From positions 307,788-371,787 of the forward strand of contig NMRA01000124.1 in NCBI GenBank assembly GCA_002633005.1: DNA of 64,000 nt. The letters are read 5' to 3'. Shown here piece by piece: positions 35,201 to 50,200 of the stretch. A program made the position numbers and the translations under genes. Within the stretch, counting starts at the first letter, position 1. Each line of letters starts with the position of its first letter. Below the pieces are notes generated by a model. That model made no database searches and was not told the origin of the DNA. It saw only the letters and a list, made by a program, of their open reading frames with translations. This stretch comes from Phoronis australis. Lineage: Eukaryota > Phoronida > Phoronidae.

Positions 35201-38200
35201 AATAAGGATATAAAGAAGATTGAAGTCATCTCCGGAGCATGGCCCACCACGTTGATTTACGACAACAATTCAATATCAAAAATAGAAAACTTAGAAGGTT
35301 ACAGAAAACTGCAACAGGTAACATAATCTACTCAACTGTCTAATTTTTCTACTTTATTTCCAGGAAATTGAGAGCATGAACATAATTCACGCTTGCATTT
35401 TGCTCAATAAAAAATTCCTGACAATTTTGACATTTTATGTTTGGATTTGTCTTCCGGTGATAGAACACACTGTTATGAAAATTTGCCAGTCAGAAAAGTA
35501 AAGTCACAAAATTTTATTACTGTCAGATTTAAATCTGTGCGGGTTCCCGGTTTCAATACCAACGCTTAAATTATTAAGTTATAATAAGAAAACTGTTTAG
35601 GGGGTCTTTTAGTGAATCACAAAAGATTTGTTGAACATGAGTGAAGTGCGTAGAAAATGTCAGCCGGGTACATTGTGATCACTGTAAATGTTCTTAACAA
35701 TCCTCTTAATTGGACGTTTTCTGTTTACTCAACACCAAAACTTAGGCAGGTTTACTCAAAAACACACAATGATGACGTTTCAAATGTATCCTCACCATAA
35801 CAGTTGCATTTCCATCTGTAAACATGTCATCCAGGAAGTACAAAGAGTTTCAAAAAGCTAATCTGATTTGACGGGGAACTGACAACCCGGCAAAATTTGG
35901 GCTTCTGCAAGTCATGTGGGGGGATGCTTCAGTTCTGTTTAATGTTAGAAATCAAATTGCTATTAAGGCTAGGGAAACTTTAACACAAGTTTGTCATAGC
36001 TAATTTTGTGATTTTTCTTTTCATTCGTAAGTGGAAATGATATGCACTTTTACCGTTCATAACAAAAGCCATCTTTCAGGATCAATGAATGGTTTAACAC
36101 ATCGATTTTGTGACTTTTATTTCCTGACTGATGTTTTTTTCTGAATAGCGTGTCCTGTAAGTTTGACAAAAATTGTTCTTTGTCTCAAATTGGCCACAAA
36201 TTTCCTATGTAGCCCATACTTCAATAAGTATGAAATACGTCGATTTTTTCAGTTTCTTGGAGATTAATTACAAGAAACAAATGGTTTGAAAAATTTTTGA
36301 ACCAGTAAGTTGGGTTTATTGGTTCCTGAATGGTTTAGAATAATTTAGTAGAACAAATTTGTCTTATTAATAATTACTCTTATAAGAATTAAGAGTGTAA
36401 GTAATTTTGATTGAGTCACAGAGTTTGGAGATATGTTCTGTCTTAGAAACACGAGATTAAAAGTGTCGTCGATGCCTCTGACATGTAAGAACGTGAACTA
36501 CTGTGTCATGTAAATATGATACATGAACCTCTGTGTTAGTTGAATGTAAATAATTTACATACACTGTGGTTTCTAACCCTGTTTCTATGACATGAATTAG
36601 ACGGGAACATTCAACTCCCAAATGGATAATCTTTATGCCTGAATAAACAAGGTTCTTTAACTGATTTTATTCTTGATTTCAGCTGTCTGTTGCCAACAAC
36701 CGACTGGTCCACATGACAGGCGTCATGAAACTGCACAACCTGACTGTGTTAAATCTGCCAAACAACAGCATCGTCAGTATTGAAGGTATTGGGCTGCAGA
36801 TAGACATTTAGACTGACGTGCACTGACCTGTTGGTCTGGTGTTAAAGACAGTTTTATCCCCACATTAGATTCCTGGCTTTTTTGATGTTTAGTCATACAC
36901 AGCTAGTTGGGTAGCAACCTGAATGTATGCAGTTTTCAGGCAGAACTGTTGTTTCATGACTGCTATCTAGTGAATTCGAGGCTCTCCACATTGCATTCTA
37001 TAGATTGAATGTGACAACATGTTTCAACACATCAGCAGAAAAGTTTTTTCAAATCAAGTTCACTGCAGACTAGCGCTGAAGGTACGAAATTGCTTGAAAT
37101 GTTATGAAAGTTAATTGTGAGCAAATATTGTACGAGTCAAAAGTAATCGAACAAAATATCATTTTTCTGTCATGACGGCTAATTTTGTCAACAACAAAAA
37201 TTACTGGTAGTAACTATTACGGTGCCAAAATGCTAATTACAGAATGACTTAACCACCTTGCTTGTTATGTCCCCTTCATTCTCAGTCACGAGGGAAGACT
37301 CCTTTGACATTGAATTGACCTGTGGCCAGGACTTTGAGTGACGACTTAAGTGACCAATCAGAACGCAGCATTCTTGACACCTTCGTTTCTAAGCCGCCAT
37401 TTTACCTGACAAACAACACGTTGCTGGGTAAAATTTATTGTTTGTTTATCGACATTTTGCAAGGAGGCGGAGCTTGCGATAAATTAATTGGGATATCGCT
37501 CAGTTGCCATGACGGGGCATTTTGGGTCATTTTGTCTGAATGCTTTTGGCTTGTACTGTCACATCTTATTTTTAGGTTTGCGTGAACTCACCAGACTCAC
37601 CTGGTTAAATTTGTCAGGGAACAGCATAAAGGTAAGTTAGTGTCTGTTCATTTGCATTGTTGTACAAAATTCAGTTTTATCATCCCTAGACTATGGAGCT
37701 ACCAATATCACAGTCACAAAAAATTCAGTCTTTGCTTGATTTGTTTTTTTTTTTTTGATTTGGCATATAAACTTTTTTGGAGGCACTGATTTTCAAAAGA
37801 TTATTTGCCATCTTGATGATTTCAAAAAAGTTGTTTGTTGAAGTCTCTAAAAAGAGTTTGAAGTTTCAACGATGAGGATTGTTCACTGTATGATCAAATT
37901 AACACTTAGAGTTTAGAAGGTTTGCCGCCTACAGTACAGGATCAGACAAAATGCCATTTGCTCATCAGGAAGGCTAAGTGTGTTTACAGCAAAAATGACA
38001 GGTAATGGCTATCGTAGACTGAGGCAAAATTTTAATTACAGAATGGCGGCGCTACCGTTGTAACTTTAGTTATTATCTCCCCTTTATTCTCGGTCGTGAG
38101 GGAAAGCTATTCTGACGGTGAGTTCAGCTTCCGTCCGGACGATTTATTTCAGGGAGGCAACTAATAAAATTTACAGGAAAGGTACAAATAGGTCATTGAT

Positions 38201-41200
38201 TTTTAACAGCAATGTGCTCTTCACCAGCTGAATGGTCAATATTAAGAGTCTACAAAAATAATTAGCAATTTCACATGGGTCCTTATTTTGAAACACCCTG
38301 TAAGTTACTGGTGTAGCCCTACTTATATGTCGTAAGCAGGCATTCTGAATCGCACGGCAATTAGTGCAAAGTTGCCTTTATGTTGACCATTTTCATGTAC
38401 AGACTGCCCCATTTGTTAGATATACTTGTGTGCTATTGTTTGTCATTGCTAGTGACAAACCTTTTTATTAAAAGGTGATGTGACCTATTGACGAATAGGT
38501 TTGTTTGGAGCCACGACAAATAATAGCGTATGACCAGCGTAGAGGGCGCCACATGCAAATGAATGTTTTATTTTGCAGTCTGTTGACGGTCTACAGACCA
38601 ACGTTTTGTTGAAGCACCTTGATATCTCCGACAACAGCATAGCAGAAATTGGCAGCATGCTTTTACTGAAGAGCCTCAAGGTACTGGAACCTAGTGCGGT
38701 CTGTTTACGTTTAGAAGCTGTGTGTAAAGAACACATCAAAAATACTCTTTTTCGTCGTTGTCGTGTTCTTTATTTTGTCAAGTATCTTGTGAGATCTTGC
38801 CATGCTATGTTAGTGTAATCAAATGGCTCGCATGTGTCTTGTCTGTAAGCTGGCAACTTTAGTAGGAAACCCCCAGTCAGAACTCAGAAGTCATTTTGAA
38901 AATGAACTTTGAAACAAAGCCCTTATTATTTGGAATTGTTTTATAAATTTTAATGAATAGCGCAAAGCTTTTTCTTTTGTTTTTAAGTCGACATTTGTTA
39001 TTTAGCTTTACCCATTAATGAGGTTCATCAGAGAGTTTCTTCAGGTGTTGCCCTAATCCAGTCTAGTTTCCTAACATTCTCCAATGTATTACTGAGTTTT
39101 AATTTCAAGATGTGTCAGTATTAGTTTGTGTTACAAAATAATTATTTGTTGATGTTTTTGCAGGTGTTGTTGCTACACGGAAATATTATCACATCACTGG
39201 AAAAAGTGCCAAAAAATCTTCCCCGCATGCTCACAATTTTGTCCTTGGCAGATAATGAAATCAATGATCTCAATCAGGTTAGTGTTTCATTCTCATAGTC
39301 CACTACTTACAGTGAGAGTTAATACATTCTACGATGATTTTTTAACAAACGTTTCCATCTGCTATGTTCTCTGTGCTGTTGAAGTTCTTCAATAGTATGG
39401 AACGAGTTCTAGTTTGGTAACTTCATTAAAAATAGAATTATCTTCCTCAATCAGCACCTCTGCTATCATTTTTCAATAAATTGCATTGTATGGCAGTTGT
39501 TGGTGGAGTCACAAATAACTTGGTGACCTGTAATTGGTTTATAATTTCGTGGTGAATTTTAACGTGATGATGGCATGTGCCCTGAGAATTTCTCGTGCAA
39601 AAAATTTTTTAATCTGTTTTTACCTGACACCTTTTCACTTCTGTCAAGATGGCTGTTAAGCCGTTCACACACCAAAAGTATATTGCAGTGGATCTGGGCT
39701 TTTAATTCTGGTGTGCTCGAGTCACTAACATTGCTTTCTGTCATGTTGTTTAGACTTTTTTAAGTTATCTGTGATGTCACTGGATAAAACAAGCTAACAA
39801 CTACAATGCCATGAATTGAGGGGGATTTGTAGTATATGTAGTCCTCTAACTGTTATTTGACACAATGTAGTATTAAGTATTGTTCACCAGTTGTAAATGC
39901 TCACCCACATTCCTCTATACATAATCTAAATGGCTGTGGCGGTGCAACGTATTCTTGAGTTTAAGCGTTATTTTTTTACCAATGACTATGTTGTTAATTA
40001 CCTTCCGGTTTAACCTGTACCATTCTGTGAAATCAATATATTTTTCCCAGGTCTCCTGTCTGTCATGCTTAGTGGAGTTGGAACAGTTTTCCATAATGAA
40101 CAACCCTTGTGTCATGATGACTGGAGCCACACCGTATCCTTTCATAACTTTCTTAGGCGGCGTAGAATGACCAAGGCCTCAAACTAGGGAGGGCAGTGTA
40201 GCGTGTGGAGCCGGGTCTTTAATACTGTGTTTGTAAGCATGCTGTGAGCATTGCACTACGAGTGTGGGATACAGAGTAAATGTTATGATAGCCTTCATCG
40301 AAACTGTGTAGTACTAAGTTCTGATGAGTTCACCCTTTAGAAACTGCTTGGTTGCTGGCAAGTATTGCTGATCAGTCATTTGTACCCACGTGGTAATGCT
40401 TGTCCATGTACTCCTATGACTATGACACTCATAAAAAAACAAACAACTCATTGTTTATTACCTGTCTCATGAACCCAGCACGCATCTTGTCATGATGTTC
40501 TAGTGACGGAATGTTTCTTGGTAGAACAGGTCATCACTGTGGCACCAACTAATTGGTCCATTTCTTTTACTTAAAGCGAGTTTTCATGAGAAGTGGTTGT
40601 TTGTTCCCAACATTTTTTTCAACAATATTAATTTACAATGCATGAAGTGTGATTATTTATAAGTTATAAGTAATTAAGAAATCAAGTACCCATTATGAAC
40701 TCTGCTGTGTCTCAAATGCAACAGAAGTATGACCAGATCTCGCCTAGTTACCCATTTTTTTGGTCATGTAGGTGAGTGGACACACCTAGTGCTATAGACT
40801 AATGCTTGTCTCTAATGTGTCTTTAAAGTCCAAAATGATGTTTTCATTTGACACCTTAACCGATGAAGTGGATTCGACTATCGCCCATACATCATAAACT
40901 GGTGCTTGACCTTGAGAGTCCTAGATGGATATTTGGTATCTCAAAAGGAGTGGTAAGTAAATTAGGTGGTGTCGATGACTCGCTTGTTTACATGTTGTAA
41001 TAGGATTGTGAGTGGATGACTCTGTCTGCTGTGCCTTATTCTACTGATAACGATGTGTTCCTCATAAAGATTTTCAAAAAATGACATTGTGAGTTCAACA
41101 CGTATTTTGTTTACCTGTTAAAGTGCATCAACATTTGTTCAAATCCAAGTTCAAAAAACCAGAACCTGACCGTGCACCTTTGTCGTAATGAATTATGTCC

Positions 41201-44200
41201 CCTTCGTACTTGCAGTTTGAAGGCAGAATGGCTGTACAGCCAGGGCAAAGGACGGCACTTCAAGCTTGGTCAGCATGTCCAACTGGTGCAATACTTGGCG
41301 CACGTCTGTCCCATGTCGACAGCCTCGGTGAGCATTCATAGCTTAAAGCCACGTGTCTGTCCCATGTCAAGAATTTGAGCGAGCATTCATGGGTTAAAGC
41401 CATGTGTGGTGTCGTCTTTAAAAACCTCTTGAGTGTCACATTCGAAATGCATTTTCTAACTTTTTAATACTGCGGGTTAGTGTTACTATCTAGTTTCACT
41501 GGTGCGAGAAAGGACTTAATGGAGATGAGTGATTGTCTTTGTGACTTCATTTGTTGTCACAGATTTCATTTATTCTTGACTAGATTGAAGCTGATAATTT
41601 TGCTAAGGCTTAATTATTGTTATACAAGGCTAACCTTCAAGATGCCTTGCTATAATATGTTTATTTGCCCAGTGTCTACATTATGTATGTGTTGAAGTGT
41701 ACTTGATTGTCTGTTCTTGTAGCTTGTGTGGGAAAGCTGCATATCACAGATTGGCCACGGACAGGCATGAGTCAAGTGCACCACCTGTTGTTGATTTTGT
41801 GTTTCTCATGAATTGGATTGTGTGGCGTCCAGTTTACTTTCATTGGTAGTCAAGCAAAAGTAGTTTTACTAGTGAATGAGATTCTTAAAGGATTCGGTTG
41901 TCTGTTGTTTTCTTCTTTCAAAGTGTGACCTCTGTTGGAACAATATTTTTAGGCGAACAGAAATAGATAAGCATGACGAAGACTAAAGCTGTCTTATCCA
42001 TTTTGCTTCGATGCAAAAGACAGTGATGGCTCACATTTTGTTGAATGCGGTTTGCAGTGAAAAACTGAGTGATTCGTTGGCAATGTAAACATGCCTTGAA
42101 ATGTTATTTTTGCATTTTTGTAGCATGAGGATGCCGAAGATGACAAACTGAAAAAGATTCTCAGCAAACAACGTCTACATCAGAAGCAGCTTATGTCGCA
42201 GACCTTAAACGAGTCTTCTGCTGCGCAGAGTTCCAAAAACTCACCGAGATCTCCAGCAGCGTCTGCCAGTGCAAAGTCTACCTCGCCCGAATCTGAAGGA
42301 CGCAGCGTTGCTTCCCGGCCAGGTACCTTAGTGACGGTTAATTTATACACGATCACTGATCCTTTGTCCTCTGATTGGCTTAATCACGGTACGATAACTT
42401 CCAATAAATAATAATTTCGACAAACTTTGCTGTGGAATATCACTTTAGGTTCATGTTGCCCAGGCGTCAGATTCTGCCATTTATGATTTGACCAATCAGA
42501 TGCTGTTAGTAGAAAACACAAAACCTGACTCCAAATTGAGCAGATGATACCAGACCGTGAAAGCAGGAAAGAACATGCTAATCCATTGAGGCAAAAATCA
42601 AAGTGAAGAAGCTTCTGTGCTTATATAATAAAAAATACACACCAGTAGTTTGGCCATGTTGAGTCATATGAACCTGATGTTACCATTGGGATCGGTTCAT
42701 ATTCATTGTAAAATAGTTCATAGAATTCGAACTTAATAATTCACTTGGCAGTTCTATTGAGGAAAAGAACTTCTGTTTTAAATCAGTATAGCGCTGTGAT
42801 TTGGGCTGCAGATTCTCTCTTGTGAAGCCTGAGTTTGTATCCTGTGTTGGTTAGCGAACTACAAGAATTGTATTAATGGTCTGTTGTCTACTGGTGTTTG
42901 GGCATAACTAATGAGTGCTTGAAAGAGAGTAAATGTGGTGTGAATATGCTGAAGGCCCTCACGGAAAGCAAGTGAATGTGACGTGAATAGGTGGAGGGCC
43001 CTCATAGAATGGGAGTTAAAGTAGTGTGAATGGATGCCCTCATAGAAAGGGAGAGAATGTGGTGTGAATGGATGCAATGCCCCCTAGAAAGTAGTGGTGA
43101 GTTCACCCTACTTCAAAAGATTAATGGTGAAAATATATCTCTCTGAGAGACCCTCAAGTCGTGTTTCTATTCTTAAGAAATGTGTGAAACCACTCATTTG
43201 TAAAGCAGAGTTCATAACTTGACTCGGACGGCATAATGTTCAGTCGTGTCAATATTTCCAAGTAATTTTGTGATTAACAATCATGTTATTTCAGCTTTCA
43301 GATGTACTTCTTCTTTCTTTGTAGTTGAATGTTTTCAAATATGATAATTGCAAATACTTCAGAAACTGACAAGAAGGAGATCTCACCTCCCCGATATACC
43401 ATGTATCCGTGTGAAGTGCCGACGCAACTTTACCAACGTAAGCCAGTTCTTCCTCATAGTTTTTAAAGAGTGTAGTGGAACTGTAACATGCTCTGCTGTT
43501 CATCCTGTTCCTGATTTCTTTGTCATAATTTTGTTATTACACGGGCAGCATCATGCCACTTTTGAACTTGCCATTATTGTCGGTACTAGTTATTCTTCCA
43601 TCCGTTCTTTCATCTGTCTAATCTATCTACTCGAGGAGTGTTCTTCAAGCTAATCACAATCGTGATATCTAGGCAGCTTTGCTTGTGTGTTACTGTGTAG
43701 ATTTGGTTAGTTTGAATGGTGTTAATTTGTTAGCTAAAAAAAAATAGGCAGGTGGCTTGGTGCCTTTTGCGGCGCACCAGGCATGCTTAGGGAATTACAA
43801 ACTGGCTATTGAACCTGCACGATCTGGCTATATTTTCTATCTGAACATTATAATCGCACACCGCCCCATCTATTCTGTTTGGGACCCAGCAAAGAAGAAT
43901 TACTGGTTTGTCCTGTTTGTTGGCTCAAATCCTGTACCTCTCAACATCTTTATCGTAATATGCTCACCATACTGAGAGTCTGTTCAGATGGTGTATGTGC
44001 CAGTTATATGCTATTGTTTTTTATCACATCTCGGTTTGGGCTGGAGTGTGTTCTGTCGGGCTATTTTATGTGAGCTTGGCAATATCCCTCATGTGACCTA
44101 AGTAGATCAATTTATTAAGTAAATCCATTTATATATTTTTTAAATTGTGTACACTTAAAAACTTGAGTCAATGTAGTAACCTTTCTACAAAGTTTTAGCC

Positions 44201-47200
44201 AACATACGAATCAGTTGGCACGGGAAGTTTGTTGTTCTATCCTAGAGCATTACAGATTTATACAATGTTTTGTGGATTGTAGGTCAGCCTGGACCTTTAC
44301 ATACTAATTAAAAATGCCTGGTTATCTTGGAATGATATTTCTCAACATTCATTGCAGTTGCTTTCATAGCCTCTGCAGTTTATTTTGGATGCAACAATAG
44401 AAAAATGATATAAGCAGCCTGGCAAAAGACCTGGATCTTTGTGTCCGCATTTACTTTCATCGAGCCAGAAAAGTAGAGATTTTTAGAATTAACGTAATGT
44501 GTTAAAAGTGATTTTCGTGGTGTATAGGAATGAAACACGTTTTTTTCGTTCACTGGCTTTGTGACATGTTGGCCATTTTTGCGTGAATTTTTAGAATATT
44601 TCGTCACCCTGCAGCGATAATGTGGCAGTAAAAACATTGGAAAATACCGCTCCATATTTAAAAGAATTTTGGTTGCAATTCACCGACTATCCTAGCACCA
44701 TCTAGTGACAAGGCGTATTTCATCATGTCGCGGCTATGTCGGAAAATGGGTATTAACTAATTATAATATTTTTATTGTAGATGATCACAGAATAAAAGGC
44801 TCCCCTACTATGGTGTGGAAAAAGACACTTGGTCACACACCTAACGGAGCAGTGGGCATTGACGTTCCAAAGGTCAACCAGGGGGACATAACTCTGGAAG
44901 ATGTTGAACTGTCAGGTGCAGTTGGCTCACTGTTAGAATTGGAATAAAATAATTTTAACGTATGTTTAAGGCTAATTAATTGATTGTTATGCGCCCACAT
45001 ATTTATATGCCGTCATCTCTGTCTGTCCGGTGTCCGGCCGGCGTCCGTCAGGCATCTGTCCGGCGTCCGTCCGGCATCTGTCCTGCATCCGCCGCTCTAT
45101 CTCCAAAACCTTTTTGACGTATGTTCATGAAATTTTGCTCCTTTCATGGATGAGACGGTATCAGCGAAATTTCAGACAGATCCGACTACCGGTGTGCCCC
45201 CTAGTGGCAATTTTATTTGTTTACACTTACCTCTGTATCTTCAAAGGTCCTCAAAGTATTTTCATAAAATTTGACTTATAGGCATCTGTTAGTCTTGTCC
45301 TCTTGTTTCCATTGGATTCGAGGCAGTTTGCACCACCTGGTGGCCATTTTTATTGTTTTAGAGCTTGTTTTTATGCGTTCACCCCTCTATCAACCAAACT
45401 ACTGTAGGGATGATTGTGAAAATTGGTTTGTATGTTTCTACTATGAAGAGGACGGCTCGCCCATGATTTTGCGACAACTTCGACTACTGCGGCACCTCCT
45501 AATGGCAGTTTTGTTTTGTTTTGTTTTTGCCCATGGCTTTATCTCCTAAACTATTTGCAGGATCTTTGTTAAATGTAATAAGACGAGGACGACTTTTAGG
45601 CGATACATTGAACGCTGTGCCCCTTAGGGGCAATTTTTTTATTTTGTTTTCTTTTACCTGAAGATCCTTGACAGATTTTTATGAAATTTGGTAAATAGGT
45701 TTGTATTAAAGAAGCAATGGCACGTTACCGTTTTCAGGTGGGTTGGACATTTATGCGCCAACTAGTGGCCATTTTATGATACAAATAACCCTAGAAGCGA
45801 CCCGTTTGCAGTGGATTCATGGACGCATTTCATCCTTCCACGTTGTAGTTATGAGTCGCTGTTTGGAATGAACTGGTAGAAACCATTGTTTTTAAAATGA
45901 TTATTTTGTTTTGAAATATTTTGTTTGAAATATAATCCAGGGCTCTTCACAATGATGAGTTGCAAAGACAAGTCTTTGCATATTGAAGTGACGTAAATGA
46001 CACACTCTATCCATATTGGATGCTTGTCAGTTTAATAAATGGAAGGCAGTTACTACAAGTGACTCATTGGACAAGCCATAAGTAACTACGTCAGAATGAA
46101 CATTATCAACTGTGGGATAATCTGTGTTTTAGATACTGGTGAAATGCTGGTGTCTGAGAGCGTTTACCTCCCTGTGCCTCACGGTTTAGGTGAGACACCA
46201 CCAAGACCTGTGACAGCACCTCCTGTTGGCAGCCCTATGACAACATTTGCAGCCATCGCCGCCAGCGGCGCTAGACCACAGACTGCACTGGCAGGGCCTG
46301 TCCAGAAACCAGCCAACCGGTTTCTGAACCATGAAAGCAAAAAGATCCCATCGGCTAACAGCAAACAGACTGCAAATCGACGCCTGGCAGCCAACTTTGG
46401 TGTTCCAATCAAATCTGTTTCTCCACCTACCGTAAAAAAGACGTCATCTCGTCAGAAAGTTCCATCTCCGCTGAAGCGGAAATCTGACAATCCCATAATG
46501 CCTGTGGAGGAAGATGAAGAGGACAGTTTTCGAAAATCTCGTGTAAGCAGTATAAAGTCCCTGGCCGTCAACCGCACCATAAAAAAAGCAGTACGACGTT
46601 CTGGTGAGAAGGCACACGATTCATCTTCTCTTAGTCCGCGTGCCAAAGGGAAGGTTGAAAAGATGGGTCATGTAGAGAGTGTTTCATCTATGCCTCAGAA
46701 GCCAGGTAGTTCCAAAGGCAATGCGAATTTACCTAAAAAAGGCCCCCCTGGACAGTTGCCTTCTCCTTTCAGCGGAAACAAGATGGTTCAGAGATCGCAG
46801 GTGAATACTGTTGGACAATCTTCGGGTGCGCATGCAAGTTCTGGGAAACGTGACCGGTTGTACTCGCCTGAAAAGTATTCCCCACAGACCCAGAGTGGGA
46901 GGAATTCAGATGTCTCTTCTACTGGTAGTCGAGAAAAAAACAGAGGCAGCCGTAGGAAGACGGTGGTTATTGAGAAAAGTGGTAAGCTGTCTTCTGTCAT
47001 GTTAAGGTACCTTAAAATAACTTGGATCTGCCTTGTCTGTAGACAATGAGACAGAAAGACTTTAACATAGAGTGTTTAGGGAAATGTTTGCGTTAGCTTT
47101 GGGGCCGGGGTTAGCGTAAGGGCTATGGTTAGTGTTAGAGCTAGGGATGATTGGAGTAAAGGTTACTTAGTGTTAGGGTTAGTGTCAGGTTTAGGCCAGG

Positions 47201-50200
47201 CCTAGCATTGGGGCTATGTTTAGTGTTATGGCTAGAGACGTTCAGAGTTACGGTTAGCGTTAGCATTAGGCATAAGTTTGTGTGAGGTCTTTTCTTTCTG
47301 ATTTTGCTGGATGTGTTAATCAGGGCTTGGGATTTTCTTCCTTTAAGAGGATTTCCTCTTTATTGGTTTTGATTTTCTCTACATTTCCAGTTTCTGGCTT
47401 TTCTGTCTCTTTTTCTCATTATTTTGACTTTATTCAATGCAAAAACAGATAAATATGATGAACGCCATAAGGGCCTGCATGCCAATCTTCAAGATTAATG
47501 AAAATCAATTTCCGCTTAAATTTTGGTGTCCCAAATTTTAGGGACTTTCAGCCCGGAGAATTTTGTAGTGTTTTGCAAAATGGAAATGAAGCATCTACAT
47601 CTGCCGTTTTCATTATTGCTGTAGTATTCGTAGTTTTCTCTTCTTTATCGTTTGTAGTTGCTATTTGCCAGGAATTGTTCTGTTCAGTAGAACGCTTTCA
47701 TTTGGTGTTCTTTCATTCATAAGTTTTCCAATTCTTGTTCAGAACTAGCCAAGTGGACCAAGGCAGCCACTCGTATCCAGTGCCAGTGGAGAGGGTACCG
47801 CGCGCGAAATCTTGACCCCAAGGTGATCAACGTGAGGCATGAGATGAGGTATCGACGCGCTGAGAGTCACGTGCGTGCACTCACACAAGAACTGGCGAAC
47901 GTACGCCAAATGCACGACCAAGAGAAACAGTTGAGACTGTTGCAGCTGGAAGCAGTGAAACAACTATGGACAGAGGTGGGTGTTATCTCGTCGTACAGAG
48001 ATTGTTCCTGATATAGAAATAGTCTAATGTGAGGTCATGAGTTCTAACCAGTCTTTCTTTATTTGCTCACAACAAGAATTACAATGTATGTGCAAGTTGA
48101 GCTCACAAGCAGCCACATACACGCCACACTCATACCAGGGATCACACAAGGTTATGACAAAATAAAGGTACCATCAGGGTCCATCTATCATTGAATATAT
48201 TTTGTTGGTAATTTTATGAATAGCTTTTCCAAAGGTAAACAGGAGGTTATTTGTCTTTATGGCACGTTGTGGATGTGTAATTTTGCCATGCAATTCAAGA
48301 GATTGACAATTTTTCATCTTTCCCTAAAAATAGGTGCATAAAAATTAAATTTAATACTATTCCTGTTTTATTTAAAATGATACAATTTTGAAAAGAATCT
48401 CACAAAGACTTCTTTCTGACTCCTTTTCACAAAAAGTTCGCAATTTTGAAGACAAGATGCCAATTTTACAAGGACGTCATGGGTACTAATTGTTCTATGA
48501 GTAAGTCTAATCTGGAACCATTTCAATTTAACATCATTTGTAAAACTAACCGAGCCTGTGTATGTCTTTCACAGTCTTGATGAAGTATGTTCCCAGTCTG
48601 ATGTAATTAAGCAAAATCAAAGATGATAGTTACCTGTAAGAACTGAGTTATTGAAGGGAACGATCTTGTAGGATGATTCAAAAGGAAAAGGTCAAAACAC
48701 GGTGTATTGAAAGTGTTGTCACTTTGTGGTGGCTGTTTCCACTTTCACATGCCTTGCCCTTTTCATAATGTAGAGAAGTCTCATTCTATAATTAATTTGA
48801 TTATGGTTTATCCATAACCCATTTGCTGGTGAGAAACGACAAATAGGATTTTGTAAGGGAGTGGAGCCAGTGTACTTTTTGAATTTTCAGTAATGAAATG
48901 TATCCCTTTTGACCCCTTGATAAGATGATTTTGCTGCTTTTAGTGTTTTTTTTTCTCCACAGAAAAATCCATTAAGAAATCATTGAACCCAACTGTCTAA
49001 GTTCTTTCAAAACACTATGATGATGTAACTTTGGCAGGTGCAAGACTTAAAAGACTGGAAGTGTAGCCACAGCCAACCACTTGCCACGCCTGCTGAACCT
49101 CAGGCAGAACTTCATGTGGAGGTAATTACTTCCTGTTTACATTTGAAGCACTTGCGAGCATTGCTGTACACTATGTCACTGTTGCTGCCGCTTTCAGCGC
49201 TCCGCTTTTGCTCAGGTAGGACGTGCATTGTATGATTGACTTAGTTTTCTAAAGGAGCAATTTATTAATTTCTTCTGAGCCAAGAGAAAGGAACAAATCA
49301 TCAGGCCTCACTCGGGGTTTTAACGTTTTTTGGTGTCTGCACTATGACTCACTAGGCAACAGTATGATTTTATTACCATCAGAATGACAGATGGCAACCA
49401 CATGCTGTGATACTTAATATGACAACGACATGAGGTTTTGTGTAGAATTTGATCCGAATGCAAATGATTAATAATATGTTCATGTAAGATTTGTTTTTGC
49501 AGGTTGCTGCACTTAAAGACCTGGTGTTGTCACTTAACAAAAAAATTCAAGTTTTGGAGGTGAAATCCAGTGAGAAACTAATAGCTCCTAGTAAGTGGAC
49601 GTTTCAATTTCTAGAGTTCGTTTTGTAGATAGTCTTTGGCTTCTCATGATTATTCACAGATCAGTATATTTTTGTTGGTTATTTGTCCGTGCTTGGAATT
49701 TTCCTCTTTTAAAAGGATTCCCTCTTGTTTGATTTCCAGTTTCCTCATTTTTCATCTCTTTGTTCTCATTTCATTTTTGAAGAATTTTCCTCTTTTTTTG
49801 TCGTTGGTCACTGGTCATTCCAATCTCTGATTTGTAAATTATTAACTAAGATTACCAGCTTTTTTTTTGGAAAGTTGCCAAACACAATTCTTGTGTCGAA
49901 AGCTTTTCTAGTTATGAATAGAATGTCACAGACTTTAAACTCTATGTTTTGAGTTAGCATGAGCGATGTAATTTTAAGATCATGTTTTTTAAACATTTAC
50001 TAGTTGCCCAGTTACTTCAATTTCTGGGCAGTTTTGTCATCTTTTGTGTTTATCTAATACTACTGACAGAAATAAAATGTTAAAAATATTATTTAAAACC
50101 AATTTTTGTTTATTTTAAGTCAAAACCACCAAGAAGAGTTACAGAGCCGGTAAAAATGTTTAACTTTGTTCCGACACTGTTGTTAGTTTGTGTTCTTCGT

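Noticed and set aside
45010-45090. CRISPR-like short direct repeats
   Set aside because: A degenerate GTCCGGC run in a eukaryotic intron with no regular spacers; simple repeat.
47078-47275. True interstitial telomere
   Set aside because: The units are too degenerate and mixed (GTTAGT, GTTAGC, GGCTATG) to be called TTAGGG arrays.
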